A stretch of 64,000 nucleotides of DNA from contig NZ_CANKWO010000001.1 of NCBI RefSeq assembly GCF_947487515.1, positions 868,001 to 932,000 on the forward strand, read 5' to 3'. Positions 1 through 9,236 of the stretch are shown here, one piece after another. Positions within the stretch are counted from its first letter, which is position 1, and every line of letters begins with the position of its first letter. This DNA is from an uncultured Litoreibacter sp. (GTDB lineage Bacteria; Pseudomonadota; Alphaproteobacteria; Rhodobacterales; Rhodobacteraceae). The notes under the pieces are model-generated. The model saw only the letters and a list, made by a program, of their open reading frames with translations. It had not been told where the DNA came from and did not search any database. The position numbers and the translations under genes were made by a program.

Positions 1-1
1 T

Positions 2-526
2 GTATTGGAACATAACGGTGGACTATGGGTCGCCGTTAAGGTGGACCATGTAAAGCCCGGCAAAGGCGGTGCCTTTGCCCAAGTCGAAATGAAGAACCTG
101 CGCAACGGCTCGAAATTGAACGAACGTTTCCGTAGTGCCGACAAAGTTGAAAAAGTCCGGTTGGAGCAAAAAGACCAACAGTTCCTGTATGAAACTGACG
201 GCATGTTGACCTTCATGGACACTGAAACCTACGAGCAAATCGAACTGCCCGCCGACCTTCTGGGCGAACGCCGCCCCTTCTTGCAGGACGGCATGATTGC
301 CGTCGTCGAGTTCCACGAGTCTGAAGCTCTAAATGCTACTCTCCCTCAAAAGGTAACATGCAAGGTGGTCGAAACCGAACCTGCGATCAAAGGTCAAACC
401 GCCTCTAAAAGCTTTAAACCCGCGGTGTTGGACAATGGCGTTCGCATGATGATCCCACCCTTTGTAGGTGTCGACGAAGACATCATCGTCGACACAGAAT
501 CGATGGAATACTCAGAGCGGGCCTAA
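2..526 (+). CDS. efp: Elongation factor P, 5'-truncated by window edge
   Basis: EF-P enters the ribosome E/P region and relieves stalling on polyproline stretches. The reading frame is open from the first bases, so the start lies outside the window and only about the first dozen residues are missing. The visible part begins at LEHNGGLW and runs through the conserved KPGKGGAF loop, which in EF-P carries the tip residue (here Lys) that is often post-translationally modified. All three beta-barrel domains are present and the protein ends with the family-typical acidic [12 protein letters not shown] tail. The gene converges on the downstream glycosyltransferase with only a few bases between stop codons. 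The identification is very secure; the exact start is not visible. Confidence 0.96.
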   Translation, partial: VLEHNGGLWVAVKVDHVKPGKGGAFAQVEMKNLRNGSKLNERFRSADKVEKVRLEQKDQQFLYETDGMLTFMDTETYEQIELPADLLGERRPFLQDGMIAVVEFHESEALNATLPQKVTCKVVETEPAIKGQTASKSFKPAVLDNGVRMMIPPFVGVDEDIIVDTESMEYSERA

Positions 527-530
527 GTTC

Positions 531-1388
531 TTAGACCGCGATCCAACGATCTGGCAAAATATCCGGATTGGCCAACTTTGGATCATTAAACCATTTCGCA
601 GGCCCGACCACACGTGCGTCGGGCTTGCGGTCCAACCACCCCCCCCACCATGAAAACGTCGAGTTTGCGATCACATGATCAGTGCAACACGACATCAACC
701 GCAAGTCTTCATAGTGCTTGTCAGGGCCGTTGTGACCCACCGCCGTCATGTCGTAGGGAAGTTTCAGATTTTCGCGAACCCACTCCGGATCATCGGAAAA
801 CACAAAAACTTTGATATCGCCTACACCTTCCGACAATTTCGCCAGCGCCCGCAAGTAATAGGCTTCATCGCATGTGGCATAGGTTGCGTTGGATTTTGGC
901 GTCCCGAGGTAATCCCCGCGGCGCATGTGCAACGAGACGCTGTGACCGGCCCCGACGATGCGATCGGCAAATTCCGCATTTTGTGTGTCCGCTGGCGTAA
1001 TGATCCGTAGCTCATCACCTAATTCATCAAGAACATCCGCGAAGTATTTCTCGGACTGAAAATACCCGTGCAAATAGCTGTTGTCTGGAGCTTCTTTGAT
1101 GCTTCCCTGAAATGCCAGCCCCCGCTCTCGCAGGAACTTGGGATTGCGTCCAAAGGCTCGCCAAAATGCATATTTCAATCGCTGGTCTTTCCCAGGTGGT
1201 AGGCTCTTTGGGTCTGCAATGGCAGCGTTGATGTTAAAGTGGTCCAAAGCAAACGCCCAATGCGACCCCGGGGGTGCAAGCCGCGTATCCAACACCAACT
1301 CGGTCTCGAGCCGTAAAGAGACCGCACGCGCTGTCGCATATTGAAAGAGTTGGTTCCCTAAACCGCCAAACACTCTGCTGTAAATCAT
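531..1388 (-). CDS. GT11 family alpha-1,2-fucosyltransferase-like glycosyltransferase
   Basis: A 285-residue protein opening with the GT11 hallmark GGLGNQLFQYA. It then shows the nucleotide-sugar binding motif HMRRGDY, the FVFSDDPEW segment and the C-terminal NSTFSWWGGWL motif. Together these define family 11 enzymes, which transfer fucose from GDP-fucose in alpha-1,2 linkage. It is soluble and presumably acts on the cytoplasmic face of the membrane on a surface glycan. The ATG at 1388 is preceded by a strong GGAGGGG ribosome-binding site. It lies near a GT10 gene and an FkbM methyltransferase, so the three probably decorate the same glycan. Donor and linkage are inferred from family membership, not shown. 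Confidence 0.88.
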   Translation of the reverse strand: MIYSRVFGGLGNQLFQYATARAVSLRLETELVLDTRLAPPGSHWAFALDHFNINAAIADPKSLPPGKDQRLKYAFWRAFGRNPKFLRERGLAFQGSIKEAPDNSYLHGYFQSEKYFADVLDELGDELRIITPADTQNAEFADRIVGAGHSVSLHMRRGDYLGTPKSNATYATCDEAYYLRALAKLSEGVGDIKVFVFSDDPEWVRENLKLPYDMTAVGHNGPDKHYEDLRLMSCCTDHVIANSTFSWWGGWLDRKPDARVVGPAKWFNDPKLANPDILPDRWIAV

Positions 1389-1477
1389 ATCGCCCCTCCA
1401 AAGTTGTAAGGCTTGCCCTGCATCGCCGCGTTTGACATAGCTACATCGTCAATTAACTCAATTGCGGACGGACCTGA

Positions 1478-2137
1478 ATGCGTATTTCTCTTAAACTATG
1501 GCTACGCCTCCGCCGTGAACCTTGGCGTCGCGCTGCATATACAGCCTATCGCCAATGGAAACGCGACAAGATGGAAGCCAAACGCTTCGAGTTCGAGGGC
1601 ATTGGCCCTGAAAGCACTGTGTTTGATGTCGGCGGGTTTGAGGGAAACTGGGCTCAGGAGATCTTTGACCGCTACGGTGCGACGGTGCATGTATTCGAAC
1701 CTCATCCTACGTTTGCCAAGGCACTGGAACAGCGCTTTGCCAATAACCCCAAAATCATAGTGCATGCCTTCGCTTTGGGCAGTGAAGCAGGAGAGTTGCA
1801 CCTGTCCGATGATGGCGATGCCTCTTCGGCAGTAAATGATGTGACAAACGCTGTATCTGGTGAAGTTCGTGCTGTGAGCGACTTCATGGCGGCGTTTGAG
1901 ACAGACACAATCGACCTCATGAAGATCAACATCGAGGGCGGCGAATACGATTTGTTACCGGCCCTTTCGACCTGCGATCAGCTCAAACGCTTTGGTATCA
2001 TTCAAGTTCAGTTCCATCAGTTTCGCGAAACCGATGATGCGCTGCGCGATAGCGTGCGTGCCCAGTTGGTTAAGTCGCATACGCAGGCTTGGTGCTATCA
2101 CTTCGTTTGGGAAGAATGGCACCGCACTCAGGCGTAA
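1478..2137 (+). CDS. FkbM family SAM-dependent methyltransferase
   Basis: A 219-residue protein with an FkbM-type Rossmann methyltransferase domain. The SAM-binding loop is VFDVGGFEGNW near residue 50, followed by VHVFEPHP, which ends in the acidic and aromatic residues typical of motif II. The segment DLMKINIEGGEYDLL is the FkbM signature (canonical form KIDVEGxE). FkbM proteins usually O-methylate sugars or polyketides; here the flanking GT11 and GT10 genes suggest a sugar hydroxyl on a surface glycan. The 3' end overlaps the convergent GT10 gene by 10 bases. The start at 1478 has only a weak ribosome-binding site, and a downstream Met at codon 30 is a possible alternative. Confidence 0.83.
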   Translation: MRISLKLWLRLRREPWRRAAYTAYRQWKRDKMEAKRFEFEGIGPESTVFDVGGFEGNWAQEIFDRYGATVHVFEPHPTFAKALEQRFANNPKIIVHAFALGSEAGELHLSDDGDASSAVNDVTNAVSGEVRAVSDFMAAFETDTIDLMKINIEGGEYDLLPALSTCDQLKRFGIIQVQFHQFRETDDALRDSVRAQLVKSHTQAWCYHFVWEEWHRTQA

Positions 2138-3009
2138 AGGCAGGGTTTGTCCTGTTCTATCGTACGCGCTGCGCGACCTAAGTAATCTGCGTAAAACTTT
2201 GCCCGTTTCGCGTTCTCTTCAAGGGCGTCAATGCGTGATGCATAGTCCTCGGCCGAAGTTTGCATCAAAGCCTTACGAATATCTTCTTCAGTTTCGCAAA
2301 TTATCATTCCATCGGGATCGAAAAATTTTGCTATGTTGGGGCACCCCCAATAGATCGGAACAGTTTTGCAAAGCGCTGCATCAACCATTTTTTCCGTAAA
2401 ATAATCAAGCTCTTGCGTGTTTTCGATCACCACGGAATACCGATAGGGTGCGAGCCCGTCTTGCTTATGCTCGAATGCCTTGTAGCCGCGCCCCATCACG
2501 TCCACATCCAAATTTTTTTCGCGCAAGTGGTCAACGATCCGGTGGCGCAACTGATGCCCTTCTAGATCACGCTTTGCCGAAGCAATTAGGGATGTCATTT
2601 GCAACTTGGTCGGGTCAATCGCATCCAGATCGTCAATGAACGTAAACCCAAACACGAAATGCAATGCGTTGGGAACGGCCTTAAGAACGGCAGAGTTTTT
2701 GGTTAGAACGCGGTGGAACCGCCGATGCAACCGGCGAGCATTCTTTAGATGATGCGCATGCACGCTGTCAGGCTCCACAATCATGACAGAGACCCGTGCC
2801 TGCACGCCAAACCAAGGCAGGTAGAACATCGGCTTGCGCGGGAAGGTGAGCAGGTGATCTTCGGAGCTTAGGTCCGCCACTGTACCCTCTTGCAAGCGTG
2901 CCGGGCGACCAAGCGGCCAAACCAGCTCATCAAGAGACATTTTCGCGATCCCAAAAGTCGGCCAGCGACCATAAGGCACCACCGCGATTGCGGGCTCGGT
3001 AGATGTCAT
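2128..3009 (-). CDS. GT10 family (alpha-1,3/4-fucosyltransferase-like) glycosyltransferase
   Basis: The 293-residue product has the C-terminal GT10 domain. The stretch YSVVIENTQELDYFTEKM followed by TVPIYWGCPNI matches the family donor-binding motif (consensus FxxxxENS...YxTEK...PVYWG). Bacterial GT10 enzymes use GDP-fucose on lipopolysaccharide or capsule acceptors. The N-terminal half is less conserved and may set acceptor choice. Its start overlaps the stop of the upstream rhomboid gene by 4 bases, suggesting translational coupling. The 3' end runs 10 bases into the convergent FkbM gene. The family call is firm; the substrate is not known. Confidence 0.85.
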   Translation of the reverse strand: MTSTEPAIAVVPYGRWPTFGIAKMSLDELVWPLGRPARLQEGTVADLSSEDHLLTFPRKPMFYLPWFGVQARVSVMIVEPDSVHAHHLKNARRLHRRFHRVLTKNSAVLKAVPNALHFVFGFTFIDDLDAIDPTKLQMTSLIASAKRDLEGHQLRHRIVDHLREKNLDVDVMGRGYKAFEHKQDGLAPYRYSVVIENTQELDYFTEKMVDAALCKTVPIYWGCPNIAKFFDPDGMIICETEEDIRKALMQTSAEDYASRIDALEENAKRAKFYADYLGRAARTIEQDKPCLYA

Positions 3010-3746
3010 TTGTCTCTCTTCACAACAGGCACCCGCGATCCATAGTCGACTTCCGGATGTGGCGGGTGGCCTTGGGTTTTCTGCCAGTAGTTTGCCCCGC
3101 CGCGCTTATGCCACAACGGCAAGCACAGCAACAGACCAATGACAAACCCGCCCGCATGCGCCCAATAAGCGACGCCTACCGCATCGCCCCCAAGGCTGTT
3201 CACACCGTTGAACAACTGCAAAGCAAACCAAACACCCAGCATGGCCCAAGCAGGGACAGTGAAAACCTTAAAGAAAATGATGAATATGATAATGATGTCG
3301 ACCTTCGCCCGCGGGAACAAAAGCAGATATCCCCCCATAAGCCCTGCGATGGCACCTGATGCCCCGACCACCGGCACCGCACTTTGCGCATTTGCCATCA
3401 ATTGTCCTATATCCGCCCCGACACCCGCCGCGAGATAGAATACCAAGAAGCCGATATGCCCCATTTGGTCTTCCAAATTATCGCCAAATATCCACAAGAA
3501 CAGCATGTTACCGGCCAAATGCATCAACCCGCCGTGCAAAAACATGGAGGTCACAAGGGTGTATAGATCCGTCCCTGCGCTGATCTCATTGGGTTGCATC
3601 CCCCAGGTCGCGAAGAACGTGCCTAACGCGCGTTCATCGTTAAACAGGGGCCAGTAGATCGCGAAGATCACAACATTCAATGCGATCAACGCATAGGTTA
3701 CATAGGGCGTGCGCTCTGACGGGTTATGGTCACGAATTGGAAACAT
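3006..3746 (-). CDS. Rhomboid family intramembrane serine protease
   Basis: A 246-residue protein with about six hydrophobic helices. Helix 1 begins around residue 15, and the following loop carries the LHGGLMHLAGNM segment that corresponds to the rhomboid HxxxxHxxxN structural motif. The catalytic serine is in VVGASGAIAGLMG (GxSG) and the catalytic histidine is in the later helix WAHAGGFVIG, so the Ser-His dyad is intact. It cleaves transmembrane substrates within the inner membrane. The stop overlaps the GT10 start by 4 bases. No substrate can be proposed from the neighbourhood, and its position upstream of glycosyltransferases may simply be operon packing. Confidence 0.92.
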   Translation of the reverse strand: MFPIRDHNPSERTPYVTYALIALNVVIFAIYWPLFNDERALGTFFATWGMQPNEISAGTDLYTLVTSMFLHGGLMHLAGNMLFLWIFGDNLEDQMGHIGFLVFYLAAGVGADIGQLMANAQSAVPVVGASGAIAGLMGGYLLLFPRAKVDIIIIFIIFFKVFTVPAWAMLGVWFALQLFNGVNSLGGDAVGVAYWAHAGGFVIGLLLCLPLWHKRGGANYWQKTQGHPPHPEVDYGSRVPVVKRDK

Positions 3747-3778
3747 ACATTTGACGCTGACGGATTGGGACTAGAGCG

Positions 3779-6700
3779 TCAAGCGCCCACCTCTGCCAGC
3801 AAAGCAGCATTCCCTCCCGATGCGGTCGTGTCGATACAGATATGTCGCTCTGAGAGGGTATCACAGGGGCGCGGGGCTTCCGTTAGAAGTTGCAAAATCG
3901 GGCCATCACGTTGGGCAAGCGCTTGGCGCAATTTGCGCGCAGTTGCCGCATCCCCTCCCCACACGACGCCAGAGATATCAGCCGCGGTTTGCACCTCATC
4001 CAGCGTGCCTTGGCGCGCCGTGCCACCGGACCGCGTCACCGCCTCTATCTGTGCTGCGTGATCCGGCCCCAAGCACAAGAAAGGCGCGCGAGGGGTATGG
4101 GTTAGTCGGTTGGTCTCACCGGTGGGGCCTGGCATATCCAACACCTCGGATGGCACGTCCCCCCCTGCACTGCGGGTAAATTTGGTCAGATACAACGGCC
4201 CGCCAGCCTTGGGGCCGGTCCCCGACAAACCTTCACCACCAAACGGCTGAGAGCCGACAACCGCGCCGATTTGATTGCGGTTCACGTAGATATTGCCGGC
4301 CTCCACTTGATCGACGACCGATTGCACGCGGTCGTCAATGCGCGTGTGCAACCCAAAGGTCAGCCCGTATCCGGTTGCATTGATGGCCTCAATCACCTCA
4401 TTCAACTGATGTGATTTGAATGTTGCCACATGAAGCACCGGCCCGAAGATTTCCTCTTTCATCTGGGCGATGCCATCCACCTGCAGCAAAGTTGGCGCGA
4501 CGAATGTACCCTCTTCAGGGCACGTCAACTCGTGCAGCACCCTTCCTTCTGATCGCGCTGTTTGAATGTAGTTTGCAATCTTGTTGCGTGCGGCGGCATC
4601 AATAATCGGCCCGACATCCGTCTTGACGTCCCAAGGGCTGCCAACCTGCAAGGCGTCCATTGCCCCTTTCAACATCTCGATCAGGCCTTCCGCCACGTCC
4701 TCTTGCACGTATAGACACCGCAACGCAGAGCAGCGCTGCCCCGCCGACTGGAAGGCCGACGCAATGACATCGCGTGTCACCTGCTCCGGCAAGGCGGTGC
4801 TGTCCACGATCATAGCGTTCAACCCTCCCGTCTCCGCGATCAACGGAGCGGTGGCGTTCCCGTGTTGCGCGAGGGTTTCGTGAATACGCATCGCCGTTGC
4901 GGTTGATCCGGTAAAACACACCCCATCAATCAACGGCTGAGCAGTGAGTGCCGCCCCCACGTCGCCGCCCCCTGGCAACAACTGCAACGCCTCCTTCGGC
5001 ACCCCCGCCTCATGCAGCAACGACGTCGCAAAATGGGCGATCAACGGAGTTTGCTCGGCCGGTTTGGCCAGCACCGCATTCCCAGCCGCCAATGCCGCCA
5101 CAATTTGCCCAGTGAAGATCGCCAAGGGAAAATTCCAAGGAGAGATACAAACAAAGCGACCCCGTGCAGGCCCCGTTAACTTTTCGGCTTCCCCCGCATA
5201 GAATCTTAAAAAATCAACGGCTTCGCGCAACTCTCCGACGCAGTCAGGCATGGTTTTTCCAGCTTCGCGTGCAAGTAACGCAAAGATACGGCCCATGTTG
5301 GCCTCATAGAGATTTGCCGCCCTCCGCAAGACCTCTGCCCGTTCGGTTGCGCTGACTGCCCATGGTGTGGCCCCCGCAACAGCCACAGCCGCATCCTTGT
5401 CAGTCGCCAGTTGCGCATTGCCAACCCTATCGCTGGGGTTGGACGGGGAGGTCACGTCGCGTGTTTCGGTTGCGGATGCGCCGTCTATGGACAGCAAGCC
5501 CACCTTGAGCACGTCCGATTTGAATTCTGCGCGGGCCGCATCGATAGCCTCCATGTCACGCGGATCAGTCCAGTCCCACCCCTGAGAATTCTTCCGCCCG
5601 GGAAAGATATCAGACGGCAGCGGCACGGCCGGAAAGGACAATCCGTCCAGCTGGGCAAACGGATCGGACGCGACAACTGATGCGGGAACCTCTTCGTCAA
5701 CAATCTGGTTCACAAACGAACTGTTGGCGCCGTTTTCCAGCAACCTGCGCACCAAATAAGCCAACAGATCCCGATGCGCCCCAACCGGAGCATAGATACG
5801 GCAGCGGGTCTTCCGGTCGCGCAAAACGATGTCATGTAGCTGCTCGCCCATGCCGTGCAACCGCTGAAATTCGAAACTGTCGTGATCCGTCGCCATATCC
5901 AGCACGGCCGCTACGGTATGGGCATTATGGGTGGCAAACTGCGGGTAGATGCGATCCGTGCGCTCTAGCAATTTGCGCGCGCAGGCAATGTAGGACACAT
6001 CTGTGGCTTGTTTGTGGGTAAAGACGGGGAAGCCCGCCAGCCCCATGACCTGCGCTCTTTTGATCTCTGTGTCCCAATAGGCCCCTTTCACGAGGCGCAC
6101 CATGATGCGGCGGTCCAAACGCTGTGCCAATGCATAAAGCCAGTCGATGACATAGCCCGCGCGCGGGCCATAGGCCTGCACCACGACCCCAAAGCCGTCC
6201 CAGCCCTGCAACGCGGTATCACAAAGCGCGGCCTCGATGACATCCAAGGAAAGATCCAACCGGTCGGCTTCCTCGGCGTCGATGTTCAACCCGACGCCCC
6301 CTTTCGCCGCCAATCGGCATAAGTCCATAAGACGTGGCACGAGCACGTCCATCACGCCTTGCTTTTGTGGGGCCTCATAGCGCGGATATAGCGCCGAGAG
6401 CTTCACCGAAATCCCTGCGTTTGCACGGATGTCGCCAAGCGTTGCGGTTTTGGCAATCGCACTGATCGCATCGGAATAGGCGTTATAATACCCAAGGGCA
6501 TCCGCCTCTGTGCGCGCGGCCTCCCCGAGCATGTCATACGAAAAAGTATAACCTTCCGCCTGCTGCTCCTCAGCGCGCTTCATCGCGTTGCCTATTGTCT
6601 CGCCCAACACGAACTGGCGGCCCATCTCCTTCATGGCTCGGCCGACTGCCGTGCGAATAACAGGTTCCCCCACGCGTTTAACCATCCCGCGAATTTGCCC

Positions 6701-7126
6701 TGCGATCCCAGCGGCCTCGGCATCCAGAACTTTTCCCGTAAGCAGCAATGCCCAAGTCGAGGCGTTCACCAAGGACGATGCGGATTTCCCCAAATGGCGC
6801 CCCCAGTCGGACGGCGCAATTTTATCTTCGATCAGCGCATCCATGGTGTCGGCATCAGGCACCCGCAACAGGGCTTCCGCGAGGCACATCAATGCGACAC
6901 CCTCGTCTGTGGACAGGCCATATTCTGCTAGAAAGACCTCCATCAATCCCGGCTTGGTGGAGGATCGGATTTGCTCTACCAATTGAGCGCCCGATGCGGC
7001 TATCCTGCTGCGATCTTGTGGAGTCAGCTTTGCAACCGAGACCAATTCATCAATGACCGCCCGTTCGTCGGGGATCATGTGTTCGCGAAGTTGAGTGCGT
7101 ATATCGGCGGCGGTTGAGCAGAGCAT
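3779..7126 (-). CDS. putA: Bifunctional proline dehydrogenase / L-glutamate-gamma-semialdehyde dehydrogenase PutA
   Basis: This 1115-residue enzyme oxidises proline to glutamate in two linked steps. The N-terminal half is the FAD-dependent proline dehydrogenase barrel, with RLVKGAYWD and the late QRLHGMGEQL region. The C-terminal half is an aldehyde dehydrogenase with the general base Glu in LIAETGGLN (about residue 762) and the catalytic Cys in SAGQRCSALR (about residue 798). There is no N-terminal ribbon-helix-helix, so it belongs to the PutA type that does not repress itself. Control is probably by the divergent Lrp-type regulator at 7244. The last hundred or so residues form the poorly conserved C-terminal extension. 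Confidence 0.97.
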   Translation of the reverse strand: MLCSTAADIRTQLREHMIPDERAVIDELVSVAKLTPQDRSRIAASGAQLVEQIRSSTKPGLMEVFLAEYGLSTDEGVALMCLAEALLRVPDADTMDALIEDKIAPSDWGRHLGKSASSLVNASTWALLLTGKVLDAEAAGIAGQIRGMVKRVGEPVIRTAVGRAMKEMGRQFVLGETIGNAMKRAEEQQAEGYTFSYDMLGEAARTEADALGYYNAYSDAISAIAKTATLGDIRANAGISVKLSALYPRYEAPQKQGVMDVLVPRLMDLCRLAAKGGVGLNIDAEEADRLDLSLDVIEAALCDTALQGWDGFGVVVQAYGPRAGYVIDWLYALAQRLDRRIMVRLVKGAYWDTEIKRAQVMGLAGFPVFTHKQATDVSYIACARKLLERTDRIYPQFATHNAHTVAAVLDMATDHDSFEFQRLHGMGEQLHDIVLRDRKTRCRIYAPVGAHRDLLAYLVRRLLENGANSSFVNQIVDEEVPASVVASDPFAQLDGLSFPAVPLPSDIFPGRKNSQGWDWTDPRDMEAIDAARAEFKSDVLKVGLLSIDGASATETRDVTSPSNPSDRVGNAQLATDKDAAVAVAGATPWAVSATERAEVLRRAANLYEANMGRIFALLAREAGKTMPDCVGELREAVDFLRFYAGEAEKLTGPARGRFVCISPWNFPLAIFTGQIVAALAAGNAVLAKPAEQTPLIAHFATSLLHEAGVPKEALQLLPGGGDVGAALTAQPLIDGVCFTGSTATAMRIHETLAQHGNATAPLIAETGGLNAMIVDSTALPEQVTRDVIASAFQSAGQRCSALRCLYVQEDVAEGLIEMLKGAMDALQVGSPWDVKTDVGPIIDAAARNKIANYIQTARSEGRVLHELTCPEEGTFVAPTLLQVDGIAQMKEEIFGPVLHVATFKSHQLNEVIEAINATGYGLTFGLHTRIDDRVQSVVDQVEAGNIYVNRNQIGAVVGSQPFGGEGLSGTGPKAGGPLYLTKFTRSAGGDVPSEVLDMPGPTGETNRLTHTPRAPFLCLGPDHAAQIEAVTRSGGTARQGTLDEVQTAADISGVVWGGDAATARKLRQALAQRDGPILQLLTEAPRPCDTLSERHICIDTTASGGNAALLAEVGA

Positions 7127-7189
7127 ATCGGACCTTTTTCGGCAGGAATTTTGACCAGAGTATGAGCCCTATTGCAATTTTGTGGCCCG

Positions 7190-7210
7190 ATCTGGTATGG
7201 TTTACCAGAT
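7190..7210. promoter_or_regulatory. Perfect dyad in the putA-lrp intergenic region, candidate Lrp-type operator
   Basis: ATCTGGTA and TACCAGAT form a perfect 8-bp inverted repeat around the 5-base spacer TGGTT. It lies between the divergent putA (start 7126) and Lrp-type regulator (start 7244) genes. Lrp/AsnC regulators bind such dyads next to the gene they activate, so this is the natural candidate site for proline-responsive control. The function is inferred from position and symmetry. Confidence 0.6.
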
Positions 7211-7243
7211 TACCTCCCGCAAAATCGTGGAGTTGCAGGAAAA

Positions 7244-7699
7244 ATGACCGACACCCTAGACGCCTATGACACCGCAATTTTGAAAGCTGTCTCCGCCAAC
7301 GGCAGGGTTACTGTGACCGAGTTGGCTGAACGGATAAACCTCTCCAAATCCCCGACCCAAACACGCCTGCGCAGGTTGGAAAATGCCGGATATATTCGAG
7401 GCTACACCGCCCAGCTAAACCCCGTCAAACTAGGGCTGGCTCATATCGCCTTTGTCGAGGTCAAACTGGACGACACCCGCGAAACAGCGCTGAAACACTT
7501 CAACCAGTCCGTTCTGAAGGTCCCTGAAATTGAACAATGTCATATGATTGCAGGAAAATTCGACTATCTACTGAAGGTACGGACGTCGGATATGCAAAAC
7601 TACCGTCGCGTTCTGGGCGAATGCGTCAGCACCCTGCCGCATGTTGCGCAGACCTCAACTCATGTGGTCATGGACGCCGTAAAGGAAGACGCGATCTAG
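7244..7699 (+). CDS. Lrp/AsnC family regulator of proline catabolism (PutR-like)
   Basis: A 151-residue regulator with an N-terminal winged helix ([20 protein letters not shown], then [13 protein letters not shown] as recognition helix) and a C-terminal RAM ligand-binding domain containing [13 protein letters not shown]. The chosen ATG at 7244 follows a TTGCAGGA ribosome-binding site; an open frame extends 24 codons upstream but has no such signal and would cover the intergenic dyad. Divergent orientation from putA is the classical arrangement for PutR, which activates putA in response to proline in alphaproteobacteria. Assignment to this role rests on position. Confidence 0.9.
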   Translation: MTDTLDAYDTAILKAVSANGRVTVTELAERINLSKSPTQTRLRRLENAGYIRGYTAQLNPVKLGLAHIAFVEVKLDDTRETALKHFNQSVLKVPEIEQCHMIAGKFDYLLKVRTSDMQNYRRVLGECVSTLPHVAQTSTHVVMDAVKEDAI

Positions 7700-7766
7700 C
7701 CGCGCCCCCTTTACTTCGCGCTTCAATCGCGGCACCTCAGCGGGAGCAGGCGAAGGAAGCGATCAC

Positions 7767-9233
7767 ATGACCAAAGCAATCATGATCCAAGGGGCTGGCT
7801 CCAACGTGGGGAAATCCATGATCGTTGCGGGGCTTTGCCGCCTGTTCGCGCGGCGTGGCCTGATCGTGCGCCCCTTCAAGCCGCAAAACATGTCAAATAA
7901 CGCGGCGGTGACCACAGACGGCGGTGAAATCGGGCGCGCGCAGGCCCTGCAAGCCTTGGCCTGCGGCGTGCCGGCGCATACCGACATGAACCCAGTCTTG
8001 CTGAAACCTGAAAGCGACGTCGGGGCGCAAGTCATCGTGCATGGAAAGCGGTTTGCCACCCTCAAAGCCCGAGACTACGCAAAGGCCAAGCCGCAACTCC
8101 TGTCGAAAACTCTCGAGAGCTTTCAACGGCTTGCAAGCTCTGTGGATTTGATCGTGATCGAAGGCGCAGGCAGCCCAGCAGAGATCAACCTGCGTGAAGG
8201 CGACATCGCCAATATGGGCTTCGCAGAGGCCGCAAATATACCCGTTGTTTTGGTCGGCGATATTGACCGCGGCGGTGTGATCGCCCAAATCGTCGGAACG
8301 CATTGCGTTTTACCGGCGGCAGATCGCGACCGGATAAAGGCCTTTATGGTCAACAAGTTTAGAGGAGACGTCACGCTGTTCAACGACGGCATGACCGAGA
8401 TCACCTCCCGCACCGACTGGGCGCCATTGGGCGTGCTACCTTGGTTCAAAGACGCATGGAAATTGCCTGCGGAAGACGTGATGGATATTACCTCCACCGC
8501 CCGCGATGGCGAAGTCATAAAGATCGCCGTCCCGAAACTGTCGCGCATTGCCAACTTCGACGACCTTGATCCCTTGGCTATGGAGCCGGGCGTGTCCGTC
8601 GACATAGTCGAGCCAGGCCGCCCCCTGCCCGCGGATGCTGATCTGATCCTCATCCCGGGGTCAAAGTCCACCATCGGGGATTTGGCCTTTCTACGCGCTC
8701 AGGGCTGGGACATTGACCTATACGCGCATGTCCGGCGTGGCGGGCATGTAATGGGTATCTGTGGCGGGTTCCAAATGTTGGGAGCGACAATTTCCGACCC
8801 TGACGGAATTGAAGGGCCCGCCGGCACAGTGGCCGGTCTGGGCTTGCTGAACGTCGAGACAACGATGGCCGCTTCAAAGCGGCTGGCGGATGTTGAGGGC
8901 ACCCATCTGGCGTCAGGCGCCAAGGTGAAAGGGTATGAAATCCATATCGGGACAACGACAGGACAAGACACTGATCGGCCATGGCTGAGCATCGACGGCA
9001 AACCTGCGGGGGCCGCGTCTTCAGATGGGAAAGTTGAGGGGTGCTATATCCACGGGTTGTTCAACGCCGATGCTTTTCGCCACTGCTACTTGGAAAAGCT
9101 GGGAGGGACGTCACAGGTCAGCAACTACAGCGCCTCGGTCGAAGACGCTCTGGACGCTTTGGCCGACCATCTTGAGACCCATCTGGATGTGGAAACGCTG
9201 CTCAGCCTAGCTGAGACGGTAAACGCCAGCTAA
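7767..9233 (+). CDS. cobQ: Cobyric acid synthase CobQ
   Basis: This 488-residue enzyme amidates carboxyl groups b, d, e and g of adenosylcobyrinate a,c-diamide in cobalamin synthesis, using glutamine and ATP. The N-terminal domain carries the dethiobiotin-synthetase-like P-loop GAGSNVGKS near residue 10, followed by [10 protein letters not shown]. The C-terminal domain is a class I glutamine amidotransferase with the nucleophile Cys332 in [10 protein letters not shown] and the late GCYIHGLF histidine region. Length and domain order are normal. No other cobalamin genes lie in the window, and the short upstream gap has no recognisable B12 riboswitch. Confidence 0.96.
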   Translation: MTKAIMIQGAGSNVGKSMIVAGLCRLFARRGLIVRPFKPQNMSNNAAVTTDGGEIGRAQALQALACGVPAHTDMNPVLLKPESDVGAQVIVHGKRFATLKARDYAKAKPQLLSKTLESFQRLASSVDLIVIEGAGSPAEINLREGDIANMGFAEAANIPVVLVGDIDRGGVIAQIVGTHCVLPAADRDRIKAFMVNKFRGDVTLFNDGMTEITSRTDWAPLGVLPWFKDAWKLPAEDVMDITSTARDGEVIKIAVPKLSRIANFDDLDPLAMEPGVSVDIVEPGRPLPADADLILIPGSKSTIGDLAFLRAQGWDIDLYAHVRRGGHVMGICGGFQMLGATISDPDGIEGPAGTVAGLGLLNVETTMAASKRLADVEGTHLASGAKVKGYEIHIGTTTGQDTDRPWLSIDGKPAGAASSDGKVEGCYIHGLFNADAFRHCYLEKLGGTSQVSNYSASVEDALDALADHLETHLDVETLLSLAETVNAS

Positions 9234-9236
9234 TTG

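Noticed and set aside
7700-7766. Possible cobalamin riboswitch before cobQ
   Set aside because: The gap is only about 65 bases, too short for the riboswitch, and has no B12-box-like sequence.
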